A stretch of 49,350 bases of DNA. It comes from CAYYIS01 sp964470965 (lineage in GTDB: Bacteria; JAAXHH01; JABIQT01). This document shows positions 25,375-34,428 of this stretch, in pieces (position 1 is the stretch's first letter; each line of letters starts with the position of its first letter). The notes beneath the pieces are model-generated. The model saw nothing but the letters and a program-made list of their open reading frames with translations, did not search any database and was not told the DNA's origin. Location of the stretch: NCBI GenBank assembly GCA_964470965.1, contig CAYYIS010000035.1, positions 1-49,350 on the forward strand. Reading direction: 5' to 3'. The translations under genes were made by a program, and so were the position numbers.

Positions 25375-26742
25375 TCATTCCCAAAGATTATAGCCCTCAC
25401 AACCGAAGGCCGGCAACAGCACAAAATGATCTTCCGTCTCCTTCATACGGTCAAGCAGAAGCCTGTGGTGCCGAGTGATTTCCGCTTTGTACGCCGGATC
25501 GCCGATAAGGTTCTCCAGTTCTCCAGGATCCTGTCCAATGTCAAAGAACTGCCAGGGAGTTCCCCCCATATTGTCTCCGCGGACGGTATATTTGTATCGT
25601 TGTGATCGAAATCCCCGCCATACCCATTCGTAAAACGGCAGCCCCTGTCTTAACTCAGCAACGAATTCCAGCATCACTCCCTGTCTTGATAATCGGCTGC
25701 ATCTGCCGTGTATCAGGTCGGTCAGGTCCGTTCCCGGCAATTCGTTTCGGGATGTTAATCCGGCCAACCCGAGGGTGGTAGGAAAAAGATCCTCCGTAGC
25801 GACCGGATCATCCAGAGAGACCCCGCTGCTCTGCGCATCAGGGTCGTAGACGATAAGTGGGATGCCGACAGATTCTTCGAAAGGCCATTGTTTGCCTCGA
25901 AGCCCGTGACAGCCGTTTAACTCCCCGTGATCGGAGAGAAAAATCACCACGGTGTTCTCCTCCAGATTCTGTTCTTTCAAGAATGTGGTTATCCTGCCGA
26001 CGTTCCAATCGACATTTTCTACCATGGCGTAATACCGTTTTCGAGCCAGTATAAACCGCTCTCTCTGTTCCGCATCTTCAGGGAGGAAGTTGTCCGGTAG
26101 CGAGATTTCACGGGCCTCCCAGGCGGCCTGTAGGGCTTCGGGGGCTTCGAACGGATCGTGGGGCGGTTCTACGGAGATTACCGTGCAGAATGGCCGTGAA
26201 GCGTCCCTGTCTTCTGCGAGGTACCGCATAGCGATATCACAGAGGCCATCGGTCTGATATCCCGCTACCGGTCTCGGTTCAGGATCATCATCCTCAAAAT
26301 AATAGGTATCGAACGGGCCGTTCCGCAGTTCAAAGCCGAACCATTTTTCCCACCGGCCCTGATGTGTCGGTAGGACCCTCGTACGGCCGCATTGCACCGC
26401 GGAGCCCAGGCGGCCATGACCACCGTCCAGGTGCCACTTGCCAACATATATGGTCTCGTAACCGGCATCGTTGAACTCGTCCGCAAGCGTTCGCTCCGCC
26501 GGAGACATACGGTATTCTATACCCGGCACTTTTCGTGTATGGGCATATTCACCGGTAATCATGGTGAACCGGAACGGCACACAGATAGGATAGGTGGAAC
26601 AGGCGTTTGTGAACCGTACGCCTTTCTCCGCCAGGGCATCGATATTCGGTGTTGAGATGTTTGGATCTCCGTAAACCGATAACGCCTGACGCCGAAGCTG
26701 GTCACATAGGAATATGAGTATGTTGGGACGGGATCCGCTCAT
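25375..26742 (-). CDS. Sulfatase (type I, unusual CVPFR motif)
   Basis: 455 aa. Metal-site Asp14 lies in FLCDQLR; the formylglycine site is Cys54 in CVPFR, with Phe where Ser, Ala or Gly is common, followed by TGEYAHTR; a second metal element is FLSDHGELNG. The Cys-x-Pro-x-Arg core is intact, so modification should still be possible. No signal peptide. ATG 26742 overlaps the TAA of the upstream esterase gene (TAATG) and is preferred to the GTG at 26754. Coupling to a secreted esterase suggests a substrate carrying both ester and sulfate groups; that is inference. Confidence 0.91.
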   Translation of the reverse strand: MSGSRPNILIFLCDQLRRQALSVYGDPNISTPNIDALAEKGVRFTNACSTYPICVPFRFTMITGEYAHTRKVPGIEYRMSPAERTLADEFNDAGYETIYVGKWHLDGGHGRLGSAVQCGRTRVLPTHQGRWEKWFGFELRNGPFDTYYFEDDDPEPRPVAGYQTDGLCDIAMRYLAEDRDASRPFCTVISVEPPHDPFEAPEALQAAWEAREISLPDNFLPEDAEQRERFILARKRYYAMVENVDWNVGRITTFLKEQNLEENTVVIFLSDHGELNGCHGLRGKQWPFEESVGIPLIVYDPDAQSSGVSLDDPVATEDLFPTTLGLAGLTSRNELPGTDLTDLIHGRCSRLSRQGVMLEFVAELRQGLPFYEWVWRGFRSQRYKYTVRGDNMGGTPWQFFDIGQDPGELENLIGDPAYKAEITRHHRLLLDRMKETEDHFVLLPAFGCEGYNLWE

Positions 26743-28376
26743 TAGTATTTCCACTGTCCGGTGTCGGCCCCGGGTGGCGCGTTTTTGGTGATGTGGTCGG
26801 CCATGATGCGCAAAAGTTGCTCGGTGCTGTAAGGGCGGTATCCATGGCTGCCTCGGGCGCCGTAAGTGATTGAGCCGGCGTAGTAGGGTTCACGGGTACT
26901 CTCCAGGAAAGTTTCCATATGGTAAACACCCACGTTCAGATAAAAGTTGTCCATGTGACCGCAGATAACATGCAGCTTACCTACCAGGCTGGGGCCGACT
27001 TCCGCCCAGTTCTTCTCGAGATAATACCGCAGGTCGTAATTTTCTTTCCAGAACTGCGCCACGGTTGAATCCATGGCGCCGGTGCGTTTGTCGAACAACG
27101 GTTTAAAATAGCCATCTTCACCGACCGGTCCGAATACGGAACTCCAGACGTCGAGCTGCTGACCGGAACGCCCCTTGGTGCCGTGAACCAGCTCCATAAT
27201 ATTGCGTTGCTTCGAAGTCAGCCTCACTTCCCCCGTAGGTGCAAAGCGGGTATTGGCTATAGGCGCTTTATACCACTCATGGATTTTGTAGAAGGCGTTG
27301 GTGTCCTCGTACACGTTGATCCCTTCCACGTTTCGAAAATCGATCGGATCAGGGGCAAATGACCACGTTCCGCCATAAAAATCCGGATAGAAGACCTGTA
27401 ACGCGAACGACTCCCATCCACCAGTAGAACCACCCGTAAGGACTCTGGCGTACGGCTCGGGAATCACCCGGTACCGTTTTTCGATCTCCGGGATCAGTTC
27501 CTGGTGGATCGCATCTCCATAGGGCCCGTTATTGGCGCTGTTTACCGCGTAGGAATCATCGAAGTAGGGGGTTGGATGCTGGAGTGTGACGGCTACGAAC
27601 CGAGGATAAGTCTCGGAGGACTTCCACGTGTTGGAAAAGGTCTGGTTTCGCCCGAAACGAAGCGGGGCGCCCAGGGAGAAGTGGCCCTGGGCGTAGACAG
27701 TCGGATAGTACGTGTCCGGATGCTGGCCGTATCCACGCGGCAGCAGGAGCGTAGCGCCCAGGTAGATCGGTTGTCCCCAGAATTCCGTGAGAATTTTGCT
27801 CTGGATTTTTATCCGTTTGACCCATTCAGTGTCCCCGGGTACCTCGATCGGAGGAATAACCTCGGTCACCTTGAACCGGTGGTTCTTACCCGTTGCCGGG
27901 TCCAGAAAAACCTTCTGCACACCGCTCACGACATTACCTGGCGAACGGTTCCAGTGCTGCCCTTCCCACTGGTCGTTGTGCATCCACAGGGTATGACCGT
28001 CCGACCGTTCGAATTTTGTGTATTTGTTCAGAACGGCCTGTACGTAATATTCCCCTTTCGGCAAATCCCTGAGGCTCGCTATGGGCCAACCGAGTGTGTT
28101 CCCGTCGATCGTCACTACATTGCCTGGTGCCAACTGCTCGAAATCGACCCCTAGCAACAATGGCGCATACCGCCCAACCTGGAGGCGAGGTTCATTGGAA
28201 CCATCTCTTGTAATCACGATAAACATACGCCCGGTAAGTGGTTCACTGCTAATGGCGGCCGGGAACGAGATTTCGAATTTAAGGCCTGTTTTCTCTAACT
28301 GAGCACCGGATTGGTCAGGCATCAGTACCCCTGCTGAGAGTATCAGCCAGAAAAGCCTTAATGCGTAATGGTGCAT
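26742..28376 (-). CDS. Secreted putative esterase (esterase D/tannase-like alpha/beta hydrolase)
   Basis: 544 aa. The signal peptide is probably cut near SGA-Q (about residue 25). An N-terminal beta-rich region of about 170 residues precedes an alpha/beta-hydrolase domain, with the nucleophile Ser317 in GGSTGGWES and later GHMDNFYLN and HGYRPYS segments likely to supply the acid and His. It resembles the putative-esterase family (PF00756). Periplasmic or outer-surface hydrolysis of an ester is likely; the substrate is unknown. A GGAGGGG Shine-Dalgarno lies four bases before the ATG. It lies 17 bases after the LOG gene and is coupled to the sulfatase gene. Confidence 0.87.
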   Translation of the reverse strand: MHHYALRLFWLILSAGVLMPDQSGAQLEKTGLKFEISFPAAISSEPLTGRMFIVITRDGSNEPRLQVGRYAPLLLGVDFEQLAPGNVVTIDGNTLGWPIASLRDLPKGEYYVQAVLNKYTKFERSDGHTLWMHNDQWEGQHWNRSPGNVVSGVQKVFLDPATGKNHRFKVTEVIPPIEVPGDTEWVKRIKIQSKILTEFWGQPIYLGATLLLPRGYGQHPDTYYPTVYAQGHFSLGAPLRFGRNQTFSNTWKSSETYPRFVAVTLQHPTPYFDDSYAVNSANNGPYGDAIHQELIPEIEKRYRVIPEPYARVLTGGSTGGWESFALQVFYPDFYGGTWSFAPDPIDFRNVEGINVYEDTNAFYKIHEWYKAPIANTRFAPTGEVRLTSKQRNIMELVHGTKGRSGQQLDVWSSVFGPVGEDGYFKPLFDKRTGAMDSTVAQFWKENYDLRYYLEKNWAEVGPSLVGKLHVICGHMDNFYLNVGVYHMETFLESTREPYYAGSITYGARGSHGYRPYSTEQLLRIMADHITKNAPPGADTGQWKY

Positions 28377-28393
28377 GAAACCCCTCCTCAGAA

Positions 28394-28981
28394 TCAGTGT
28401 AAAATGTCCGTGTTTCCTATGGAAGCCGGGCCCCTATGGCTTTGTTTTCCAACCATCCGCTCCAACAACACGCCCGGATCATTCTCAACCATCAGGATAT
28501 CATGATGGTTCGCTCTCACGAACTGCTCATCCGTCATATGTTTCATAAAATCTAACAGGTGGTCGTAATAGCCAAGGATGTTCAGTAGACCTATCGGCTT
28601 CGCATGGATCCCAAGCTGTGCCCAGGTGATTACTTCAAATAGTTCTTCCATCGTTCCGAATCCACCGGGCATTGCGACAAAGCCGTCTGCCAATTCGGCC
28701 ATCCGGGCTTTTCTGGTGTGCATGGAATCTACGATGTAAAGTTTTGTGACACCTGCATGTCCCAGCTCCCGTTCCATTAAGGTATCGGGGATAACACCTA
28801 ACACTTCTCCGTGTTCCGCCAAGACCGCGTCGGCGATCGCGCCCATTAAACCCACGTCACCGCCACCGTACACCAGCCCCAGTTTATGACCGACGAGGAC
28901 CCGACCAAGCGCTTGAGCCGCGGCGTGATATTCATGGCGCGCTCCCTGACTGGATCCGGTGAATACGCAGATTCTCTGCAA
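28394..28981 (-). CDS. LOG family (TIGR00730) nucleotide 5'-monophosphate phosphoribohydrolase
   Basis: 195 aa. The Rossmann-like fold is shown by VYGGGDVGLMGAIADAV, MHTRKARM and the signature PGGFGTMEELFEV. Bacterial members hydrolyse AMP or cytokinin nucleotides to the base and ribose-5-phosphate. The start is a TTG with GAGG seven bases upstream; no ATG lies near the family N-terminus. Key arginine and glutamate residues are present. Encoded before the secreted esterase, with 174 bases separating it from the sulfatase gene upstream. Cytoplasmic. Confidence 0.92.
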   Translation of the reverse strand: MQRICVFTGSSQGARHEYHAAAQALGRVLVGHKLGLVYGGGDVGLMGAIADAVLAEHGEVLGVIPDTLMERELGHAGVTKLYIVDSMHTRKARMAELADGFVAMPGGFGTMEELFEVITWAQLGIHAKPIGLLNILGYYDHLLDFMKHMTDEQFVRANHHDILMVENDPGVLLERMVGKQSHRGPASIGNTDILH

Positions 28982-29155
28982 GAAGATACCTCGGTAGTGA
29001 GAGATCCATCGAATTCAGGCAATGTCACCTATGCAACGGCAGCAGGTTACCCGGTATCGGGCAACACCTGTACAAACGGTAGAACGCCCAACTGACGGTT
29101 ATCCTCGCACACAGTCTGGGATAATCGCTTTTTTTACCAACCACGTAACGATTCA

Positions 29156-30514
29156 TCAAGCTTCAAACAGGTACCTTGCGTTCATTTGCTGCGTTAGCAA
29201 ACGTACAAGACTGGGTTGATCACCTGCAATATTATGCCGTTCGTCCGGATCGTTTGCAAGGTCATATAACTCGACGGCATCGTTGTAATGATGAATCAAC
29301 TTATGTTCCCGCGTCCGGATCATCCTGAAGTTCCTGATCGCGCTGACGGCCTCCGTACGGTGTGTGCCAGTTTCGCCGGTCAGAACACCATGAAATGATC
29401 GGGCATCGATGCCTTCCTGGGGCTCCAGCCCGCCCAGGGCGCAGATGGTGGGATTCACATCGATGAGCTCCACCAGCTCATCGGATGTGCGACCGCCTTC
29501 GATACCCGGTCCGGCCACTATGAGTGGTACCCTAACGGACGCTTCATAGGGTAGAGACTTAGTATACAGTCCATGGTCCCCGAGCATTTCCCCGTGGTCA
29601 CTGGCAAAGATGATATAGGTGTTGTCCCTAATTCCCAGTCTGTCCAACGTCTTAAGGATCCGACCGATCTGATAATCGATCAATTCGGTGGAAGCACAGT
29701 ACTGGCGCCGAGTTTCGGCGATGGCTTCGGACGACATGTCCAGTTGCCTGTCGATGATCCAGTCCGGCTTGCCGGCGCTGCTGGTTTCGATAGCCGCTGG
29801 CATGTCCACATTCCGATACCGCGCTCCGTATTCCGCCGGCGGGTCGTAGGGGTCGTGGGGACCGACGAAACTAACGAACATGTGCCACGGAAAGTCATCC
29901 GGGATTTGCTCGATCCATTCCACGGCTCTCTGGCCGATATAGCTATCGGCAAAGGCTTCGGTAGGAAGGACCGAATCATGAGAGGCATTCCGTATCCAAC
30001 CTTTTCCAGCCCGTTCGCCGTAGTCATTTTTAAAATCCTCATATAAACCCTGTTCCTCGAGCCAGAATCCGTACGGTCCTTGCGGCCTATCCGACATGCC
30101 GGCATGCATCTTTCCCTCGATCTCTATGGGGTGGGTGAATCCCCAACTATACAATCGCGGACGGTCGCCGTGGCGGCCGTTGTACCTGTCCGGTTTGGCC
30201 AGGTCCAGCTTGCCGGCGCAGCCGACACGGTATCCGTCATCGCGAAGACGCTGGTAATAGGTAGTGACGTTGGAAGGCAGATAGCTATCATTTCCGGTAC
30301 TCCCGATCCGCGCCGGCTGATATCCGCTGGCGACCGCGATCCGCGACGGCGCACAAACCGGACAGTTCGTAACACATTGCCGAAATCGGATACCGTCCTG
30401 CGCCAAGCGGTCCAGGTTCGGTGTATTGACAAACGACGCGCCGGCAGAACCGAGATAGTCGTGGCGGTGCTGGTCGTCCATGATGAACAGGATGTTGGGC
30501 TTTGCCTCAGACAT
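29156..30514 (-). CDS. Sulfatase (type I, canonical CAPSR motif)
   Basis: 452 aa. Metal-site Asp13-Asp14-Gln15 in IMDDQ, formylglycine site Cys54 in CAPSR, then the usual mid-protein FASDHGEMLGDHGLYTKS. This is the textbook sulfatase signature, closest in layout to choline-sulfatase and arylsulfatase members. No signal peptide is apparent. It lies 14 bases after the DUF3047 lipoprotein gene and is probably the last gene of the FAD-oxidoreductase operon. The ATG has no strong Shine-Dalgarno, so translation may depend on coupling. Substrate unknown. Confidence 0.94.
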   Translation of the reverse strand: MSEAKPNILFIMDDQHRHDYLGSAGASFVNTPNLDRLAQDGIRFRQCVTNCPVCAPSRIAVASGYQPARIGSTGNDSYLPSNVTTYYQRLRDDGYRVGCAGKLDLAKPDRYNGRHGDRPRLYSWGFTHPIEIEGKMHAGMSDRPQGPYGFWLEEQGLYEDFKNDYGERAGKGWIRNASHDSVLPTEAFADSYIGQRAVEWIEQIPDDFPWHMFVSFVGPHDPYDPPAEYGARYRNVDMPAAIETSSAGKPDWIIDRQLDMSSEAIAETRRQYCASTELIDYQIGRILKTLDRLGIRDNTYIIFASDHGEMLGDHGLYTKSLPYEASVRVPLIVAGPGIEGGRTSDELVELIDVNPTICALGGLEPQEGIDARSFHGVLTGETGTHRTEAVSAIRNFRMIRTREHKLIHHYNDAVELYDLANDPDERHNIAGDQPSLVRLLTQQMNARYLFEA

Positions 30515-30528
30515 GGGGTTTACTCTTG

Positions 30529-31233
30529 TTATTCCGACTGTTTCATGTGCACGTCTGCGAAATAAGCGATGCTCCTGGTGTCCGTATCGTCCGAATCACA
30601 GGACAGGCCGATGATGGTCATATTTACGGGCGCCTGGTCGGACCAAATGGTGCGGTATATATCGAGCAGGTTTATGGTTTCATCATGCCATACCCCCACA
30701 TTTAGGTCACCACCCCGGGCGACGTAATGCGGAAAAGTATTTATATATTTGTAATCCCTGCCGGCCATCCTGTTACCCCAGATGATTTCCATGGCGCGAC
30801 GCTCTTCCGATGCCGTCTCGAAGATGATGGAGACCCTGGCCGGATGATCGTCACCGTTAGAAGTCTGTTCATCGGTGTCGCTTTCTATCGGTTGTTCGAT
30901 GAACCATTGCCAGGATAGTAGAGGATAAGCTTCCAGGTCGATGTCCACGTGTCTTATCAGCATGGACGCAGAATCGTCGGTAGAGAGCTTGACTGCTGCC
31001 CGACCGTCTTTCTCGAGAAACTCGATGTCCATCGGTCCGTGCCAGAAGAATGTCTTGTGGAACCATCCTGGTGTCATGGGGTCGAGGGATGGAGGATCAG
31101 AAAAATCCATTATAGAGATTTCCGCGGATCCATCCGGTGCGATCACATCGGTTCGTTCACCGAAATCCCCTCCTGAACAGGAAGTAAGGAGTAGACCAGA
31201 CAGGACAATAAAATAAAAAGGTCGGCATTGCAT
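30529..31233 (-). CDS. DUF3047-type lipoprotein
   Basis: 234 aa. A lipobox LLTSC places Cys19 as the lipidation site, so the protein is tethered to a membrane facing the periplasm. The body has AYPLLSWQWFIEQPI, ARVSIIFETASEERRAMEIIWGN and DETINLLDIYRTIW, the pattern of DUF3047, a beta-sandwich domain of unknown function. It lies 14 bases after the PhyH-HEAT gene and 14 before the sulfatase. A sugar- or lipid-binding role would fit its fold class but is not shown. Confidence 0.82.
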   Translation of the reverse strand: MQCRPFYFIVLSGLLLTSCSGGDFGERTDVIAPDGSAEISIMDFSDPPSLDPMTPGWFHKTFFWHGPMDIEFLEKDGRAAVKLSTDDSASMLIRHVDIDLEAYPLLSWQWFIEQPIESDTDEQTSNGDDHPARVSIIFETASEERRAMEIIWGNRMAGRDYKYINTFPHYVARGGDLNVGVWHDETINLLDIYRTIWSDQAPVNMTIIGLSCDSDDTDTRSIAYFADVHMKQSE

Positions 31234-31247
31234 AGGCGATGGGCGGC

Positions 31248-32573
31248 TCAGGCCGCCGGTTCGATTAGTTCATTGGCGTGGCGACGGACTTTGGCATTGG
31301 GGTCCTGCAAAATCGGTTCGAGACCGGAAATTGACGGAAGATTCCCCGGCGACATGTTATACAATGCTGTCAATGCATTGAATCGGACAAACGGTTCTTC
31401 GTCAGACAGGACGCCTATCAAATCATCCTTAGCCGGCATAGCCGCCCGACCCCAGATGCCCAACGTTTCCGCGGCATTATGGCGGACCCAGGGATCTTTG
31501 TCCTGTAGTGATTTTCGTAATGCGGGCAGCGCCGCTTCGGACGCGATACCGATATCACCCAGCGTGTCGGCTGCGGATGCGCGGACCCAGGGGTCAGCAT
31601 GATCGAGGGACCGGGTTAACGGCTGGATGGCCGCTGCGCCTGTGGCACTGAGCGCTACGGGGATGCGTTCCCGGATGGTTTGTGGAGAATCGTAAAATTT
31701 GTCCATGAGTTCTGAAATACCGGTCGGCCCCAGACAACCAAGGGTATAGGCGGCATTAACTGCCGTAACCTCGTTCTGTGATGCCATATCTTCAAACAGA
31801 CGCTTTGTCAGATCCGCGAGGTTCATGTCATAATCCATCACGGTCCAGGGCGTGTTCTTATGCCAGCGCCACATGTCTTCCCAGACAAGAGGCAGGTAAG
31901 GGAGCTGGTCGATGGGGCTGAAATCAGGGTTGCATGAGGCATCGGCTTGCCAGGTAGGACCAGCCGGTTCTGATGTCCGCTTAAAAAGAAACTTCATCAT
32001 CACTCTGTCCTGGTCACTGATGTTCGCGGTGGCTCTGTGCCAGATATCGAAGTGCACGAGCGCAATGGTTCCGGCTTTGCCGCATACCGGCACCTCCCGG
32101 TCCTCGTCTTCGACCGTGAGAGCGTGGAGGTACTGTGATCCCGGGATCACAGCCGTAGGGCCGTTTTCGATGGACACCTTGTGAGGGTAATAAATGGCCA
32201 TGACCGTCCGGGCACGGAAATGACGTCTCCATGGGCGGTGCCATCCGGCGAAATTACGCTCTGTGCCGTCCTGGTGACTTTTTCCGCCGTCGTGACCGGC
32301 GGGACAGATATGACAGTGCCGATGGGAATACATCTTATAATCTGGCCCCAGAAGGCTTGCTAGGGCTCCGCGGGTGATGGGGTGCTCAAAGACGTCCCGC
32401 AGTGCCGGGGCCGCATTCCAGATCCGGTCAAAAGGATTACCCCGGTCGAATGCCCTCGCCGTTTGTCGGCAGACTTCCTTATGGACCTCCGGCAAGTCTT
32501 TTAGCTTTATGAGATGATACCCATGCGTAATGAATCGCAGGAGTTCCCGGTCGGTAAGCAAATGAGCATTCAT
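31248..32573 (-). CDS. PhyH dioxygenase fused to C-terminal HEAT repeats
   Basis: 441 aa. Residues 1-250 form a PhyH Fe(II)/2OG domain: His100 and Asp102 in SHQDGTERNF, distal His179 in FDIWHRATAN and Arg190. Residues 265-437 consist of about five HEAT/PBS-type helical repeats (for example DPWVRASAADTLGDIG, DPWVRHNAAETLGIWG). HEAT repeats usually bind proteins or bilin- and lipid-like ligands, so the fusion suggests a scaffolded substrate. ATG 32573 (GGAG six bases upstream) is chosen; the frame is open further upstream, but that part overlaps the end of the oxidoreductase gene and has no homology. It follows the FAD oxidoreductase by 62 bases. Confidence 0.9.
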   Translation of the reverse strand: MNAHLLTDRELLRFITHGYHLIKLKDLPEVHKEVCRQTARAFDRGNPFDRIWNAAPALRDVFEHPITRGALASLLGPDYKMYSHRHCHICPAGHDGGKSHQDGTERNFAGWHRPWRRHFRARTVMAIYYPHKVSIENGPTAVIPGSQYLHALTVEDEDREVPVCGKAGTIALVHFDIWHRATANISDQDRVMMKFLFKRTSEPAGPTWQADASCNPDFSPIDQLPYLPLVWEDMWRWHKNTPWTVMDYDMNLADLTKRLFEDMASQNEVTAVNAAYTLGCLGPTGISELMDKFYDSPQTIRERIPVALSATGAAAIQPLTRSLDHADPWVRASAADTLGDIGIASEAALPALRKSLQDKDPWVRHNAAETLGIWGRAAMPAKDDLIGVLSDEEPFVRFNALTALYNMSPGNLPSISGLEPILQDPNAKVRRHANELIEPAA

Positions 32574-32635
32574 ATTCAACTCCAAACACGAACCGGAAAG
32601 CAGGGGACAACAGTCATGATTGCCTGATTGATCGT

Positions 32636-34183
32636 CTATCCGGGGTGGGAAGGCTCTGCTGTTCGTATTATCTGCTGTGCACACATGTAACCGGGGGTCC
32701 CGGTCACGGAGCCGCAGGGGTAAGCTCCGGCGCCGCACAGGTAAATATTGGATCGCTCGCCGAAATTATAAAATCCCCGGCTGTGATCATCCGTATACCC
32801 ACGGTCGGAAAATGTCTGGTCATCCACCAGCATAGTGTGGTCCAGGTTGCCCCCTGGAAAAAGAAATGTCTCCTGGAGGTCCCGTGGCGTCAGCAGCCGG
32901 CTCCATATACAGTCTTCCGGATTCTCGACCAGCCTTAGAAGCGATTGTTTTGCGGTTTCTTCGACCTCAGGTAATGCTGCGCCTCCGTCCCCAAGTGAGA
33001 AGTTCTTGAAAAAAACCGCCAGGCGGTCGAACGGTTCGTGCAGGTCCAGCTGACGCATGGCCGCACCCTCGCAATACACTTGCATATAACCTGGTTCATA
33101 GGCCACACTGCCGTCGACCACACGCATGGTGGCCCGTTCGAACGAATCCAGGGTGTCAACCGCAAACAGGAACCGGAAGGCTGCATCGGAGTGTGGTGTA
33201 TCCGAGCCGTGTTTCCAACGTACCGGATTTCGGAACATCAAGTTGAGTTTGCCGCTGCTGCCCAGCTTGCGTTCATTTTCGGTCACTTCGATTGCCGACT
33301 GTTCGCCCACGATCCGGGCTGCAGTGACTGGGTCCGTAGCGAGTAGTAGGTGATCGAACGACTCAGTGTACGTTTTGCCGTTCTGCTCGTATTCAATGGC
33401 TCCCCCATCCGTGTCGACATGGCGTACCGGACTGGACAGGTGGGTGGCGACTCCGATTTCGGTGTTTATACGCCCGAGTTCTTCCGTGATTTTCCAGATG
33501 CCGCCACGCACAAAACCGTAGTAGCCGTCAAAAATGGAACCGGAGTCCATCAAAGGTATGGTGAACGCCGAGTATGGTTCATGCAGGGATACGGGGCCGC
33601 TCTCCGTGACTGTCATTGCCATGTAAATCTTGGTGCGCTCTGCCGTAAAATAGTGGTCAAATAAACCGATGGCGCTGCCCGTGATCCAAAGTTTCACCAG
33701 TTCCTTGCCCAGCGTTCGCTCTGCTTCTGCAAGGGCCGGCGGAGTGGCCGAGCGATATCCTTCTTGCAGATAGGCGATCACGCGCGCTTCATCCCGGCGA
33801 AAGCTCTCCACGTCACCCTGCTCGCCCCACTTCCGGGCAAATTCCCTGTCCAGTTCTCCTGGATCTCGATAGATCCAGGTCGGGCATTCATCACCCTCGA
33901 AATGGATCAGTTTTGGGTGGGTGGGGACAAACGTTTCGAGGCGGGCTGCCAGACCGGTTTGTTGGAAAACAAAATCCTGCATAAGACCCAGGACAGAGGC
34001 TCCGAGGGCATAGTGCTGTACCACGCCGTTCACGACCGTGGATTCCGATACACAGGCACCGCCCACACGATTGGCCCGTTCAAGCAGGGTTACTTCAAAC
34101 CCGGCACGCCGCAAGTAGTTGGCGGAGGTCAGCCCATTGATACCGGCTCCGACGATGACGACTTTTTGATGGTTCAGGTTCAA
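32636..34183 (-). CDS. FAD-dependent oxidoreductase, phytoene desaturase/PYROXD2-like
   Basis: 515 aa. FAD-binding VIVGAGINGLTSANYLRRAG at residues 9-28 and LLERANRVGGACVSE next to it; the C-terminus holds FGERSNIYLCGAGAYPCGSVTGTPGYMCAQ, the second flavin contact typical of the phytoene-desaturase/PYROXD2 family. It would dehydrogenate or isomerise a hydrophobic polyene-like or related substrate. The start is TTG 34183, with weak ribosome binding. A promoter with 17-bp spacing lies upstream, so it heads the PhyH-HEAT/DUF3047/sulfatase operon. Confidence 0.88.
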   Translation of the reverse strand: MNLNHQKVVIVGAGINGLTSANYLRRAGFEVTLLERANRVGGACVSESTVVNGVVQHYALGASVLGLMQDFVFQQTGLAARLETFVPTHPKLIHFEGDECPTWIYRDPGELDREFARKWGEQGDVESFRRDEARVIAYLQEGYRSATPPALAEAERTLGKELVKLWITGSAIGLFDHYFTAERTKIYMAMTVTESGPVSLHEPYSAFTIPLMDSGSIFDGYYGFVRGGIWKITEELGRINTEIGVATHLSSPVRHVDTDGGAIEYEQNGKTYTESFDHLLLATDPVTAARIVGEQSAIEVTENERKLGSSGKLNLMFRNPVRWKHGSDTPHSDAAFRFLFAVDTLDSFERATMRVVDGSVAYEPGYMQVYCEGAAMRQLDLHEPFDRLAVFFKNFSLGDGGAALPEVEETAKQSLLRLVENPEDCIWSRLLTPRDLQETFLFPGGNLDHTMLVDDQTFSDRGYTDDHSRGFYNFGERSNIYLCGAGAYPCGSVTGTPGYMCAQQIIRTAEPSHPG

Positions 34184-34240
34184 GATTTCTACTTTTATTT
34201 TACGTGTCCAGACACAACTCGGTTACGGTGGTACGCTAGC

Positions 34241-34269
34241 AATCTAATGGCTGCCCGGCTGAAAGTCAA
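34241..34269 (-). promoter_or_regulatory. Sigma70-type promoter of the FAD-oxidoreductase operon
   Basis: On the minus strand TTGACT (34269-34264), a 17-bp spacer and TAGATT (34246-34241). Leader length is about 50 bases. I found no equally good promoter for the divergent aldo/keto reductase. Confidence 0.55.
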
Positions 34270-34428
34270 CCACAGGGGTTTGTATCAGCCAGAATATCTT
34301 TTGAGTCGCGCCGCCTCTCAAGGTGGCCCCGTCATATCTATTCCGCTTGTATTTCCATTCCTGAATGATTTTCTTATGATCTCAACGACAGGACACGCAA
34401 AATCCGATAAGAAAGGAAAGATCCCGTT

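Noticed and set aside
29047..29061. Short CCCG-GTAT-CGGG hairpin upstream of the LOG gene
   Set aside because: A four-base stem is expected by chance at this base composition.
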